This document shows, one piece after another, positions 1 to 9,348 of a stretch of 64,000 nucleotides of DNA. The notes under the pieces were generated by a model. The model worked only from the letters and a program-made list of their open reading frames with translations. It was not told the DNA's origin and ran no database searches. Source of the stretch: a bacterium (GTDB lineage Bacteria; UBP7; UBA6624); contig PBAU01000003.1 of assembly GCA_002716355.1 (NCBI GenBank), positions 124,001-188,000 of the forward strand, in the 5' to 3' direction. Both the position numbers and the translations under genes were made by a program. Positions within the stretch are counted from its first letter, which is position 1. Each line of letters begins with the position of its first letter.

Positions 1-1988
1 TCAAAAACCATATCAACAGGACGCAAAAAATCTTCATTTGGTAAAAAATCATTTATGTGAAGGATTTCACCTTTTGAATCTAGGTGGACCTCTCTGATCC
101 AAAACCTAGACCATTCATAAATAAAAAGTACATTTTCATAATACTCAGGAAAACCTTGTCCCTTGTAACGGTAGACAGGTCCAGCCATTGCGGACCTCCC
201 ACCGCCTGAAAATAAAGGAAACTCTTCAGATTGAGAGTAAGGGTACCAGATAAAAGCTTCATTTGCAGCAGGTATGTTAATTGACCCTGTATTGTTTATT
301 GAATTATTTTTTAAGTTTTCACAATCAAAATAATCAGAAGATATTTTGTTTTCAAAATCATAGCTTCTGTAAGGTTTATTGTTGGCAATACAAAAAGGCC
401 AGCCATAATTGCCTGCTGTTCTTGCCTGGTTGATCTCGTCATAGCCCATCGGCCCCCTACTGTCATCATCCTCACTAGCATCTGGACCAATCTCCCCCCA
501 GTAAAGCCAATTATTTTTTTGGTCAATTGATATCCTGTAAGGGTTCCTGTTGCCCATTACATATATTTCAGGCCTTCCAGAATTTGATGAAAAAAGATTT
601 CCTTCTGGAATCTCATAACTTCCATCTTCCAAAGGCTTTATTCTCAATATTTTTCCTCTTAAGTCATTTACGTTGCCTGAAGACCTTGCAGCATCCCATG
701 GCTTTCTTCCGTCAGTTTCGTCAATCGGGCTAAAACCGTCTGAGGCAAAAGGATTGGTGTCATCACCAGTTGAAATAAATATATTGCCATTTTTATCAAA
801 CTCAATGGAGCCACCAGCATGGCAACAAGTTTCCCTTTGGCTTTCAACCTTAAGTATTGAAACTTCAGAACTGATTTCGAGCTTATTGTCAACAATATTA
901 AACCTAGATAAAGTTTGATGGTTTTCTGTTGGATGTGAATAATAAACATAAATCCTTCCTGTTGAGTCAAAATCTGGAGAAAGTGCCATTCCCAACAAAC
1001 CATACTCAAGACCATTGTCTATACCTGTAAAAACATCAATAGTACCCAATTCATCAATTTCACCAGAATCAGAATTTACTTTTTTTAATTTACCAAATCT
1101 TTCTATAAAGTACACATCACCATTTGATGCAACATCTAACTCTGTTGCTCCTTCAATATCGGTTGCAATTATCTCTCTTGTGTAATTAACTGCCAAGCCT
1201 GCATCGCAATCACCATCCTTTAAACCTACAAGCCATTCTGCAGCACCTAAAAGAAGTTTTTGAAATTCTTGATTTGTATAAGTTTCTTCAGTGTGGCCCA
1301 TTCCAGTATAAAAAGAACGCCCTCCATCATAGTTATGACACCATGTTATTGGATGATCTGGCCCCATTTTCCCTTGATCAACAACAGCAAGAACATGAAC
1401 CTCACCTCTTGGATTGTGATCATAGTCATACCATTCATCGACCTTCTTCCATCTTTCGTCTAGATGCCTGGTTGATGGATGAGATTTGTCTAAAATGGAA
1501 ACAGTTCCTTCTTTTATTTCTTCATGACCAGCAAAATATGCTCCAACAAGCTTTCCATACCATTCCCAGTCATATTCAGTATCTGCAGCTGAGTGAATAC
1601 CAAGATAAGCTCCACCATTGTTAATATAATTTTTAAAATATTCCTGTTCTAAATCATTCAAAACATCACCCGTTGTATTTAAGAAAAAAACAACATCAAA
1701 ATTACTCGAAAGATCTTTGTTGAAGACTGAAGAGTCTTCAGTGAATTCCAAATCCCAACTCTCAGGCTTGAAAAAAGATGGTAAAGCTTCTATAGCACCC
1801 TCTATAGCACCATGTCTGTAACCAGCTGTTTTGGAAAAGACCAAAATTCTTTTTGGCTCTTCTTTTTTTTCTGCCACCTCTATAGCCTTGCCAACACCAT
1901 CAACAATATCAACAACACTAATTTTTTTTGCACAAGAATTTAAAAGAAGCAAGAATAAAAAAATAAAAAAAGGAAATTTAATTTTCAT
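1..1988 (-). CDS. Secreted ThuA-like + glucose/sorbosone dehydrogenase fusion lipoprotein (3' end beyond left edge)
   Basis: This frame is open from the ATG at 1988 to the left edge (662 codons visible), so the C-terminus is missing. The N-terminus has a lipoprotein signal: a hydrophobic stretch ending LLLNSCAKK, with Cys near residue 18. Residues ~45-265 are a ThuA-like (trehalose-utilisation/glutamine-amidotransferase-fold) domain, with FSKTAGYRHGAI, GIHSAADTEY and GMGHTEETY. Residues ~280 onward match the PQQ-type glucose/sorbosone dehydrogenase beta-propeller (GLLGMALSPDF, CCHAGGSIEFD, GDDTNPF, MGNRNPYRIS, RPVDMVF). This two-domain arrangement is known in secreted sugar-oxidation proteins of marine Bacteroidetes and Planctomycetes. 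A periplasmic or surface role in carbohydrate handling is inferred. The start overlaps the end of the RNase H gene by 11 bp, so it is probably the distal gene of the clpC-to-rnh run. The substrate cannot be read from sequence. Confidence 0.85.
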   Translation of the reverse strand, partial: MKIKFPFFIFLFLLLLNSCAKKISVVDIVDGVGKAIEVAEKKEEPKRILVFSKTAGYRHGAIEGAIEALPSFFKPESWDLEFTEDSSVFNKDLSSNFDVVFFLNTTGDVLNDLEQEYFKNYINNGGAYLGIHSAADTEYDWEWYGKLVGAYFAGHEEIKEGTVSILDKSHPSTRHLDERWKKVDEWYDYDHNPRGEVHVLAVVDQGKMGPDHPITWCHNYDGGRSFYTGMGHTEETYTNQEFQKLLLGAAEWLVGLKDGDCDAGLAVNYTREIIATDIEGATELDVASNGDVYFIERFGKLKKVNSDSGEIDELGTIDVFTGIDNGLEYGLLGMALSPDFDSTGRIYVYYSHPTENHQTLSRFNIVDNKLEISSEVSILKVESQRETCCHAGGSIEFDKNGNIFISTGDDTNPFASDGFSPIDETDGRKPWDAARSSGNVNDLRGKILRIKPLEDGSYEIPEGNLFSSNSGRPEIYVMGNRNPYRISIDQKNNWLYWGEIGPDASEDDDSRGPMGYDEINQARTAGNYGWPFCIANNKPYRSYDFENKISSDYFDCENLKNNSINNTGSINIPAANEAFIWYPYSQSEEFPLFSGGGRSAMAGPVYRYKGQGFPEYYENVLFIYEWSRFWIREVHLDSKGEILHINDFLPNEDFLRPVDMVF

Positions 1989-2583
1989 TTAATTGTTCAT
2001 CTCTCGTTTTATTGACAAGCTCATCAGCTATAGTGTTTTTATCTCTTAAAACATGGATTAAATCAGTCTTAATTTCTGAAAAAGAAAGCTTCAGGTCAAA
2101 AATAATCTCTTTGTTCTTTTTTATTTTTTTATAACTTCCATCAACACAGCCAATAGCATAAGTTGAATCACTATAAATAGTTATTTTTTCATAATCTTGA
2201 ATATGTTTTTTATAAAGACTGAATGCTAATTTCATCGCTGTAAGCTCTGCAAAGTTATTTGTAATACCGTCTCCTAGATACTCTACTTCCGTGTCGATTA
2301 CTTTATCATCAACTATAAAAACTGCGGCTGAAGCGCCGTGACCAGGGTTTGGGGATGATCCCCCGTCAAAATGTATCCTTGTTGGCTCCAATGTGCCATC
2401 TGTATTTTTATTTTTTTTGCTTTTAGCTTTCGGGCTCGATTCCAAAAGTGTTTCAATAACCAAGCTTGCTTCTTTGATGTTTAAATCCTCAAGCTTCTTT
2501 CCATTTAAAATCTCATCCATTGACAGCTTTGTTTGCTTTAATAAACCTTTAATGTATCCCAGCTGCTTTTCGGTTATTCTCAT
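1978..2583 (-). CDS. Ribonuclease HI-family protein with an extra N-terminal helical domain
   Basis: The 201-residue protein has an RNase H fold at residues ~68-195. All four acidic catalytic positions can be placed: D73 in HFDGGSSPNPG, E113 in NNFAELTA, D139 in YSDSTYA and D187 in RDKNTIADELV. It should cleave the RNA strand of RNA-DNA hybrids in the cytoplasm. Residues 1-47 (ITEKQLGYIKGLL...EASLVIETLL) form a short helical module like those appended to phage and bacterial nucleic-acid-binding proteins. A Lys-rich linker joins the two. The 'DGGSSPNPG' signature is closer to the archaeal/plant-type RNase HI group than to E. coli RnhA; this is a family-level judgement. The start is the ATG five bases after the cutA stop. 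Confidence 0.85.
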   Translation of the reverse strand: MRITEKQLGYIKGLLKQTKLSMDEILNGKKLEDLNIKEASLVIETLLESSPKAKSKKNKNTDGTLEPTRIHFDGGSSPNPGHGASAAVFIVDDKVIDTEVEYLGDGITNNFAELTAMKLAFSLYKKHIQDYEKITIYSDSTYAIGCVDGSYKKIKKNKEIIFDLKLSFSEIKTDLIHVLRDKNTIADELVNKTRDEQLNEN

Positions 2584-2588
2584 AATTT

Positions 2589-2909
2589 CTATTCTAGATT
2601 TTCATGAAACCATTTTTCATATTTCTCGGAAAGTATTTCAAAATCATAAGAAATAATTTCAGGAATGTCGTAATTGTGGTATTTTTTTATGACATGAATT
2701 ACGTTTTTTAAAAATCTAGAAGTTGTTTTTATCTCTAGAACAAATTCTTTTTCTGTTTCCACCTTTCCCTTCCAGAGATATTTTGATTCACATCCATCAA
2801 TATTAGCAATCTGGACACATGGAGAAAAACCTTTTGCAATAATTTCTTTTGATATTTTTTCATATGTAGATTTGCTATCTGTTGTTGTTTTTACTATTTT
2901 ATAAACCAA
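2589..2909 (-). CDS. cutA: CutA1-family divalent-cation tolerance protein
   Basis: The 106-residue length is typical of CutA1, a small trimeric ferredoxin-fold protein. The pattern KGFSPCVQIANIDGCESKYLWKGK, then a charged strand EFVLEIKT and YDIPEIISYDFE, is the usual CutA core (Axxxn-i-x-s-x-Y-x-W-x-G-k-i, then hPYevPeii). The real cellular role of CutA is unsettled despite the copper-tolerance name. The predicted start is TTG, and no in-frame ATG lies near it. It sits between ispF (3-bp gap) and the RNase H gene (5-bp gap), so it is co-transcribed. Confidence 0.85.
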   Translation of the reverse strand: MVYKIVKTTTDSKSTYEKISKEIIAKGFSPCVQIANIDGCESKYLWKGKVETEKEFVLEIKTTSRFLKNVIHVIKKYHNYDIPEIISYDFEILSEKYEKWFHENLE

Positions 2910-2912
2910 AGA

Positions 2913-3401
2913 TCAACCCTCTATTTGGACAAGAACTACGGAAGTTGCATCTATACATTCTTTCCTGCCAATCGCGCCTATGCCTTCACCGTGCCTTGCC
3001 GTAACTCTGATATTTTCAGTTTCCAGAATTAAGGAAAGCCTTTCTTCTATAACCCCAAGATAGGAAGAGAGCCTTGGTTCTTCAAGTCTGACAATGACAT
3101 CAGCCTGGATAACCTTTACTTTATTTGTTTTTCTAACATGCTCTAACGTTTTTTGAAGAAGTTCTGTACCACTAATATCCTTTGTCCAACTCTTATCATC
3201 AGGAAAAACCTTACCTATATCACCGCATGAAAGAGCTCCTAGTATTGCATCACTTACCACATGAGAAACAACATCTCCATCACTGTGTGCCACAGGACCA
3301 TGTTCAGAATCTATAACAATCCCCATTAACACCAAAGCCCTGCCTTTCTCTAATTGGTGCCTATCCCAACCATGACCGATGCGAATAGTGGAATCAAGCA
3401 T
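2913..3401 (-). CDS. ispF: 2-C-methyl-D-erythritol 2,4-cyclodiphosphate synthase
   Basis: The 162-residue protein has normal IspF length. It catalyses ring closure to MEcPP in the MEP isoprenoid pathway. Visible motifs are the metal-binding D-x-H in GHGWDRHQL, AHSDGDVVSHVVSDAILGAL with the third metal histidine at HSD, the CGDIGKVFPD loop, and the C-terminal KATT-like box seen as RKECIDATSV, preceded by GEGIGAIGRK. It overlaps the upstream ispD by 8 bp, which points to translational coupling. The separate ispD and ispF genes encode consecutive or near-consecutive pathway steps. The start is ATG. Confidence 0.95.
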   Translation of the reverse strand: MLDSTIRIGHGWDRHQLEKGRALVLMGIVIDSEHGPVAHSDGDVVSHVVSDAILGALSCGDIGKVFPDDKSWTKDISGTELLQKTLEHVRKTNKVKVIQADVIVRLEEPRLSSYLGVIEERLSLILETENIRVTARHGEGIGAIGRKECIDATSVVLVQIEG

Positions 3402-4023
3402 TTATCAAATCCAAATCCTCTTTCCATGTTATTTTTGGATTAGGTGAATTGGTATGAATCATCTTCACGCGATAACCAGCATCAATAAAAAGTGAAGTTT
3501 CCTCAGTCACATCATTACCCATCAGGCTTAACAACAAGGATCTATCAAATATTTGCGGAGTTTGTATTTCAACAAGGCCATCCCTGGATACATTTTCAAT
3601 TTTTTCACCAATCCGACATACAGAGCTCGATACGGCTCTAACTAATGTTGCAGCTTTGTAGCCCTCTTTGACAGCGTCAACAAGCTTTTCAACAGCGTCA
3701 GATGGAATAAAAGGTCTAGCAACATCATGCACTATAACAAATTTGCTAGACCCCTGCATTATCCCCTTTTTAACCGAATCAGCTCTTGAAGCTCCTCCGC
3801 TTATTATTTGTATTTTTTTATTAACCTTTTCTGTTAACTTTGAAAGATCATCGGCATGAGAGACTACCGTAGTACTACTCCAACTATTGCCAAAAAAATT
3901 AATTGACCTATCTATCAAGCTTTTTCCGCGTACTGTCAATAAGGCTTTTCTGGATCCAAGCCTTTCACCGCTTCCAGCAGCAACTATTACGAGATCAATA
4001 TCAAGCTGGTCTTGCAAAGACAA
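3394..4023 (-). CDS. ispD: 2-C-methyl-D-erythritol 4-phosphate cytidylyltransferase
   Basis: IspD transfers CMP from CTP to MEP. The nucleotide-binding signature VAAGSGERLGSRKALLTV lies near the N-terminus, followed by SGGASRADSVKKGI, VHDVARPFI and the terminal EDLDLINA, all family hallmarks. At 209 residues it is shorter than E. coli IspD (236). The predicted start is TTG, and no ATG precedes the CTP-binding strand in frame. It overlaps the 3' end of the PIN/TRAM gene by 23 bp and ispF by 8 bp. Confidence 0.93.
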   Translation of the reverse strand: MSLQDQLDIDLVIVAAGSGERLGSRKALLTVRGKSLIDRSINFFGNSWSSTTVVSHADDLSKLTEKVNKKIQIISGGASRADSVKKGIMQGSSKFVIVHDVARPFIPSDAVEKLVDAVKEGYKAATLVRAVSSSVCRIGEKIENVSRDGLVEIQTPQIFDRSLLLSLMGNDVTEETSLFIDAGYRVKMIHTNSPNPKITWKEDLDLINA

Positions 4024-5038
4024 TTTGCCCAGCCTCCGTTTGAAGGACAGATTTTGCCGTTACATCTATTTTCTTACCCATATACTTAAGCCCACCTTCA
4101 ACAACCACCATAGTACCATCAGGCAAATGTCCAACTCCTTGATTCTTCTCGTTCCCCTCTCTTGTTATACTGAGTTCAAATTTCTCACCAGCAGTGAAAT
4201 GAGGCCTTAAGGATAATGTAAGCTCATTTAAATTTAAAACTCTCACACCTTTCATTTTCGCTACATGATTCAAATTTAAATCATTTGTAATCAAATCTGC
4301 TTTTATAGTATCAGCTAAAAAAACTAAATGCGAATCTGTATCTGATGTCATTTTAATTTTTTCTTCTAAGACTCTAACATAAAGCTGTTTGTCGTTAAGC
4401 AGGTCATTAAGGCATTCAAGGCCTCTTTTTCCCCTCATTCTCTTTTCAGGATTTGTACTATCTGCAAGTAGATGAATCTCATTGATTACAGAATTAGGAA
4501 TAAGGATTGGTCCTTCTAAAAATCCTGAACTTAAAACCATATGTATCCTCCTGTCGATTAAAACATTCGAGTCAAGAATTTTCGCTTTGCCAAATTGCTT
4601 TGGGCCACTTTTTATCAAGCTTGACAAAGGATCTGCAGCAACCATTGTCAAAACACATAAATAAAGTATTAAAAAACCACCAAGGTATGTTATCTGCATG
4701 CTCGAATTCTCTCCGCTCAACAACCATGGTGCTGAAAGATGTAGCGAGGATAAAAGCAAATAAAAAATAACCAACCCTGCAACTAGGCCAACTATACCGG
4801 AAACAACCTCTGAGGGCCTTCTTGATGATATCTGTGCAATAAAATCACTATTGAATTTTCTAAATGCAGATGTAAGCGGGGCAGAAAGGTAGCCAAAGAG
4901 AATTGCTACAGAAACAATAATCGCATTTTTTAAAGCGATCGTTTGATTTAAACCGAAAGAGCTTAAAAGGTAAGGTGCTGCTTTTACACCTATCATCAGC
5001 CCTACAAGCAAATAAAAGAAAATAGAAAGCCTTTTCAA
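4001..5038 (-). CDS. PIN/TRAM-domain membrane protein (YacL-like)
   Basis: The 345-residue protein has about four hydrophobic segments within residues 1-135. A PIN nuclease-fold domain follows at ~152-275 (LDSNVLIDRR with D156, VINEIHLLAD, DLITNDLNLNHVA), with a C-terminal TRAM-like RNA-binding domain at ~285-345 (GVGHLPDGTMVVVEGG). This is the architecture of B. subtilis YacL and its deltaproteobacterial equivalents, which sit beside carD and ispD as here. A role as a membrane-tethered ribonuclease is inferred from the PIN fold and has not been shown for the family. The likely start is TTG. It lies 63 bp downstream of carD. Confidence 0.88.
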   Translation of the reverse strand: MKRLSIFFYLLVGLMIGVKAAPYLLSSFGLNQTIALKNAIIVSVAILFGYLSAPLTSAFRKFNSDFIAQISSRRPSEVVSGIVGLVAGLVIFYLLLSSLHLSAPWLLSGENSSMQITYLGGFLILYLCVLTMVAADPLSSLIKSGPKQFGKAKILDSNVLIDRRIHMVLSSGFLEGPILIPNSVINEIHLLADSTNPEKRMRGKRGLECLNDLLNDKQLYVRVLEEKIKMTSDTDSHLVFLADTIKADLITNDLNLNHVAKMKGVRVLNLNELTLSLRPHFTAGEKFELSITREGNEKNQGVGHLPDGTMVVVEGGLKYMGKKIDVTAKSVLQTEAGQIVFARPA

Positions 5039-5101
5039 AACAAATAGCTAAACAAAAACCTTAATATCAAGGTAAGCAAAAAAATAGCTCACTTAATAAA
5101 G

Positions 5102-5635
5102 CTATGAAAAATCAATCATCTCCATGATTTTCTCACAAACATCCTGCATATTAGATTCAATTTTTGCTTTCTTCTCTCCGCGGATGCCCATGTAGCATTC
5201 AACCTCCCCTCTTATCTGTTCACAAACATCAGATAAAAGCTTTTGATCAAGTATTGACAAACGGCTATGATCATCATTATGTCTTGCTAACAAGTCCCTA
5301 GCAACCTCAGCAACTAAAGACAAATCACCACTTTTAATTTTTTTCAAGTTTTCAGAATGGTCTCTATTCCATCTTTGTTTTAATGCAGTTGGAGGGCTTT
5401 TTAAAACTCTTAAGCACTCTTCCAAATGATGGTCATTTGCTAAATGTCTAATAGCCAACTCTCCTTCTGCGGGTATTTTTATAGTAAGTCCTTTTTGAAA
5501 TAAACTCACTTGTAAGTATTTTCTAATTTTTCCACCTGGCACTCTCATCTCCTCTATGTTCTTTATAACTCCTGCTCCATGAACCGGATGGACAACCCCC
5601 ATGCCGATTTCAAAACTGCTTGAATCAAAACTCAT
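5102..5635 (-). CDS. carD: CarD/CdnL-family transcriptional regulator
   Basis: The 177-residue protein opens with the CarD RNA-polymerase interaction domain ([22 protein letters not shown], a Tudor-like fold). A helical DNA-contacting domain follows ([18 protein letters not shown]...[31 protein letters not shown]), ending in a basic/acidic helix. CarD/CdnL proteins bind the RNAP beta subunit and stabilise the open complex at rRNA and housekeeping promoters. The ATG overlaps the clpC stop (ATGA). The AAGGAG-like sequence ahead of the ATG lies inside the Lys-codon tail of clpC, so carD translation is probably coupled to clpC. Confidence 0.9.
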   Translation of the reverse strand: MSFDSSSFEIGMGVVHPVHGAGVIKNIEEMRVPGGKIRKYLQVSLFQKGLTIKIPAEGELAIRHLANDHHLEECLRVLKSPPTALKQRWNRDHSENLKKIKSGDLSLVAEVARDLLARHNDDHSRLSILDQKLLSDVCEQIRGEVECYMGIRGEKKAKIESNMQDVCEKIMEMIDFS

Positions 5636-8202
5636 GATTTTTTCTCCTTTTTCTTCTTTTTCTTTTCTATGGATTTGATTACATCAAATGTAAATTCATC
5701 TCCATTTGTAGAAACAACAATCGTGTCTTGCTTTTCAATGTCTCCCTTTAAGATTATCTCAGCCATTGGTTCTTCTAAATCAACTTCAACCTGTCTTCTA
5801 AGTTTTCTTGCTCCCTCTCTAGGGCTGTAACCATTAGCAGCTAATAAATCTTTGGCTTCATCTCCAACAAGCAAACTTAGATCTTTTTCTTTTAATTTTG
5901 CTTCTAAGTTTGCCAATAATATATCGATAATGTTGATTATCTCACTCTTGCCTAATGAATCAAAAACTGCTATCTCGTCTAACCTTCCCAAAAGTTCAGG
6001 CCTAAATCTCTTCCTGGCTTCATCTTCTAATCTTTTCTTTAATATCTCATGGTCAAAATTAACCTGTTCGCCTGGCACTCCAAAACCTAAATCAGGAGTG
6101 TCGAATAATCCCTCAGTGCCAGTATTGCTTGTCAGTATTATTACAGTATTTCTAAAATTAACTTTATGACCAAGTGAATCTGTCAGCTCACCTTCTTCTA
6201 ATATCTGCAAGAGGATATTAAATATATCTGGGTGAGCCTTTTCGATTTCATCAAAAAGAACAACTGAATAAGGCTGTCTTCTTACAGCTTCAGAAAGCTG
6301 TCCGCCTTCGTCATAACCAACATAACCAGGAGGAGCTCCAAGCAACCTGCTTACAGTATGCTTCTCCATGTACTCAGACATATCTAACCTTGTAATTTTC
6401 TTTCTGTCACCTAGTAAAAATTCTGCAACAGTTTTAGCAAGCTCTGTCTTTCCTACACCTGTTGGTCCAAGAAACAAAAAGCTTCCTTGTGGTCTTGACC
6501 TATCAGTTAGACCTGCTTTTGATTTTCTCAATATAGAAGAAACCTTTGAGACAACATGCTTCTGGCCAATAATTCTTTCAGAAATAAATTTGTCTATATC
6601 CAAGATTCTTTCAGATTCTGATTTGCTTATTCGAGCAACAGGGACACCTGTCCAGATATGAACAACCTCTGCTACAGTCTCATCATCAACAAATGCTTCC
6701 TGCAAAGCCCTAACATTTTCTTCTTCTTTTTCAAGAGAGTCTTCAAGTAGGTTTATCTCTTCTTTAATTTTTAAAGTTTTTTTGTTTTCTATTTCTAGTT
6801 TTTCTCTTTGAGCAGTTATTCTCTCTCTTAAAATTGATGCTTTTTCAAGATCTTTAGAAAGCACTGCTTCTCTTTTTTCTGATTCAAGATCTTCAATTAA
6901 AGTTTTGATCTCGCTTCCAACATTAAGCAGGTCTTTTCTCTTGTTATCAATTTTAGATTTGATTTTTTCCATCTCCGGAGAGCTTGTGGAGAGGTTTAGT
7001 CTCACCTTGGATGAAGCTTCGTCTATAAGGTCTATAGCTTTATCTGGCAAAAATCTATCTGTGATGAATCTACTGCTCAGCTGAACAGCTGCATCAAGAG
7101 CATTGTCGCTTATTTCAACACCATGATATTCTTCATATCTTGACCTTAGCCCTTTGAGGATTTGAATTGATTCATCTATGCTTGGTTCGCTGACTTGCAC
7201 TATTTGAAACCTTCTATCCAGTGCAGGGTTTTTCTCAATATGTTTTCTATATTCGCCAAATGTAGTTGCACCAATGCAATGAAGCTCCCCTCTGGCTAAA
7301 GCTGGTTTCAAAATATTGGAAGCATCTATTGCACCTTCTGCAGCACCCGTTCCAACCAATGTATGAACTTCATCTATAAAAAGAATAATATTTCCATCAG
7401 AATCTTTCACTTCTGCTAATATTTTTTTTATCCTGTTTTCAAATTCACCCCTATACTTGGTTCCAGCGACTACACTTGCCAAATCTAAAGAAAAAACTTT
7501 CTTGCCCTTAAGCCTATCAGGAACCTCTTCGTTAACTATTTTTTGCGCTAAACCTTCAACAATTGCAGTTTTACCTACTCCAGGCTCACCTATAAGCAAG
7601 GGATTATTTTTGATTCTTTTATTCAAAATGTGAATCATTCTTTCTATCTCAGTTTTTCTTCCTATGGTGGGATCCAACTTTCCTTCACTGGCTAAAGAAG
7701 TTAAATTCTCAGCAAATTTTTCAAGAGTTTGAAGCTTGTTTTTTTCTTTCTTTCCTGAAGGTGGGGAATCTTCCTCCACTTCATAAAAAGATGACACTTC
7801 TGCTTGAAGCTCTCCAATAAAAAGTCCACTTTCCCTCAACGCTTTGCCTGCTGAGCCTCCATGTTTGAAGATTGCTGAAAGTATGTGTTCGCTTGCTATT
7901 TGAGCTTTTTTCATTTGCCTACTTTCGTCATAAGCGAGCTCAAAAACCCTTTTAGTATCGCTTGAAAAAGAAACAGCATAATCAGAATTCCCTTCATCTG
8001 TAATAATGGATTCAACCTTACTTAAGAGCTCGGTTGTTTTCGCACCCATGTTTTCTAATATTCTGTAAGCATTTGAATTTGGGCTTTTAAGAATTGATAT
8101 CAAAAGGTGTGTTGGCTCAAGGGCTTCAGATTTTTGCTGTTTTGCTATTTTTTGAGCTTTTATTATTACCCTTTTTGAATCGCTATGAAATTTATTCCAC
8201 AT
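5632..8202 (-). CDS. clpC: ATP-dependent Clp protease ATP-binding subunit ClpC
   Basis: This 856-residue Hsp100 unfoldase has a double Clp-N domain (residues 1-145) and AAA1 with Walker A GEPGVGKT (205-212) and Walker B FIDEVH (275-280). A middle coiled coil with a UVR-like stretch lies around 448-470, and AAA2 carries GPTGVGKT (579-586) and pore loop GYVGYDEGG. The LGF tripeptide in the AAA2 loop matches the VGF/IGF site that docks onto ClpP, so it should feed ClpP; no clpP lies in the window. An unusual poly-Lys tail ([10 protein letters not shown]) ends the protein. It has its own 75-bp upstream spacer containing a TAGAAT element, and it leads the operon with carD. Confidence 0.96.
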   Translation of the reverse strand: MWNKFHSDSKRVIIKAQKIAKQQKSEALEPTHLLISILKSPNSNAYRILENMGAKTTELLSKVESIITDEGNSDYAVSFSSDTKRVFELAYDESRQMKKAQIASEHILSAIFKHGGSAGKALRESGLFIGELQAEVSSFYEVEEDSPPSGKKEKNKLQTLEKFAENLTSLASEGKLDPTIGRKTEIERMIHILNKRIKNNPLLIGEPGVGKTAIVEGLAQKIVNEEVPDRLKGKKVFSLDLASVVAGTKYRGEFENRIKKILAEVKDSDGNIILFIDEVHTLVGTGAAEGAIDASNILKPALARGELHCIGATTFGEYRKHIEKNPALDRRFQIVQVSEPSIDESIQILKGLRSRYEEYHGVEISDNALDAAVQLSSRFITDRFLPDKAIDLIDEASSKVRLNLSTSSPEMEKIKSKIDNKRKDLLNVGSEIKTLIEDLESEKREAVLSKDLEKASILRERITAQREKLEIENKKTLKIKEEINLLEDSLEKEEENVRALQEAFVDDETVAEVVHIWTGVPVARISKSESERILDIDKFISERIIGQKHVVSKVSSILRKSKAGLTDRSRPQGSFLFLGPTGVGKTELAKTVAEFLLGDRKKITRLDMSEYMEKHTVSRLLGAPPGYVGYDEGGQLSEAVRRQPYSVVLFDEIEKAHPDIFNILLQILEEGELTDSLGHKVNFRNTVIILTSNTGTEGLFDTPDLGFGVPGEQVNFDHEILKKRLEDEARKRFRPELLGRLDEIAVFDSLGKSEIINIIDILLANLEAKLKEKDLSLLVGDEAKDLLAANGYSPREGARKLRRQVEVDLEEPMAEIILKGDIEKQDTIVVSTNGDEFTFDVIKSIEKKKKKKEKKS

Positions 8203-8249
8203 AATTAAGTTACGCTTAAAGTTAAAAAAAACAACACTCGTACCTGATT

Positions 8250-8255
8250 ATTCTA
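8250..8255 (-). promoter_or_regulatory. Candidate -10 element upstream of clpC
   Basis: On the minus strand, TAGAAT lies 47 bases before the clpC ATG in the 75-bp spacer after the acyl-ACP-reductase-like gene. The same hexamer recurs ahead of other transcription units here. No good -35 match is seen at standard spacing, so this is tentative. Confidence 0.3.
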
Positions 8256-8277
8256 CCATACATCTGTAAATCAATTA

Positions 8278-9348
8278 TTAAAAATCATTTTTGGATAAAA
8301 AATTTAAAACATTTTCTTCTGATAAATCTTGACTGAAAGATCTAAATCCAGCCCATTTAAAACCATTCTTTTCAGCCAGCTTCCAAATTTGCTCAACCTT
8401 GGTTATGTCTATCTCTCTTCCCAATGTGGATAACTCAAAAGAATCAGTAAGAGATATCAATATAGTTTCAGCTTCACATGCATAAGCGATATTTTTCGGC
8501 AATGGCCAATCATAAGAAAATTCAGGATTTCCTGGCAAGAGTATCTCACCACTTTCCAAAACCAAACAGTCAATTCTTTTTGCGGCTTCCTCCTTGCTTA
8601 AATCAGGGGGTAATGCTATGTCAATAACCACAGAACCCGAATTCAACTTATCTACAGGAATCGCTTTTCCTGCTGAGCTTGTTGCTCCAATGATTAATTT
8701 TGAATCTTTAAGCAAATCTGAATCCGTACCAAAAGAAACAACACTTCCACCTAGCTCTTCTGCGAGCATTTTTAATTTCTTTTTTGTTTTTGAAATAAGT
8801 ATCAATTTTGCATTCTTCTTGGCGAGCAACCTTGCAACTGCCTTGCCTATTGAGCCTGAAGCGCCAACTATTGCTATTTTTTCATTGCTGATTTCCTTTT
8901 TGGCCAATTCCAATATTCTTTCTACACTTTGAATAGTAGCTGCAACAGTTAATGAATTTCCTGTTGTTACCGATATCGGACTACGTTCAGAAACTGTTAT
9001 TCCAGCATCGCCAACAACACTAGTAAAAGCTCCAAGTCCCATTATCTTGGCTCCATATTTTTGACCCCATTTAGAAGCTTTAACTAAAAGCTTATATGTT
9101 TTTTCTGGCTTCTTTTGAAGCATTAATTTTGGAGTTGAAAGCAAACCTAAAACCCAACCTTCAGCTTTTTTGCCATCAGTTGTTTCTATCCCTTTTATTT
9201 TAAAGAGAGGAAAAGGGCCCAAGCCACCCACTAACCTTTCAGGAATGCCTTTCGGCAAATGCTTTAGAAACCTAAGTTGAGGAATCCTGAATAAATCTTT
9301 TTCCTCAGGTGGGTGAACCATAAAAATAAACTTTGCTATCTTTTTCAA
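8278..9348 (-). CDS. Long-chain acyl-ACP reductase (AAR)-like oxidoreductase
   Basis: The 356-residue protein resembles the cyanobacterial fatty acyl-ACP reductase along its length as I recall that family. It has an N-terminal segment ending in GLGAFTSVV (104-112; AAR has ALGGFTSII), then TTGNSLTVA (128-136; AAR TTGNTHTA), then a Rossmann nucleotide-binding loop VGASGSIGKAVAR (161-173). Cys291 in AYACEAETILI lines up with the AAR acyl-thioester cysteine (ACFAEAMLL). The expected reaction is NADPH-dependent reduction of acyl-ACP or acyl-CoA to a fatty aldehyde. No aldehyde-deformylating oxygenase or alcohol-forming partner is in view. It is the last gene of the dsbD-mccAB run. The start is TTG at 9348, abutting mccB, with ATG at 9321 as the alternative. 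A shikimate-dehydrogenase-like enzyme is the fallback reading. Confidence 0.68.
   Translation of the reverse strand: MKKIAKFIFMVHPPEEKDLFRIPQLRFLKHLPKGIPERLVGGLGPFPLFKIKGIETTDGKKAEGWVLGLLSTPKLMLQKKPEKTYKLLVKASKWGQKYGAKIMGLGAFTSVVGDAGITVSERSPISVTTGNSLTVAATIQSVERILELAKKEISNEKIAIVGASGSIGKAVARLLAKKNAKLILISKTKKKLKMLAEELGGSVVSFGTDSDLLKDSKLIIGATSSAGKAIPVDKLNSGSVVIDIALPPDLSKEEAAKRIDCLVLESGEILLPGNPEFSYDWPLPKNIAYACEAETILISLTDSFELSTLGREIDITKVEQIWKLAEKNGFKWAGFRSFSQDLSEENVLNFLSKNDF

Noticed and set aside
311-1015. Short minus frames inside the sorbosone-dehydrogenase region
   Set aside because: They lie out of frame with the clear ThuA/dehydrogenase reading that covers the same bases.
5640-5665. Frameshift or slippage at the A-rich Lys tail of clpC
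   Set aside because: The frame closes normally, and carD follows with a coupled start; a similar tail occurs on the LonB-like protein, so it looks genuine.
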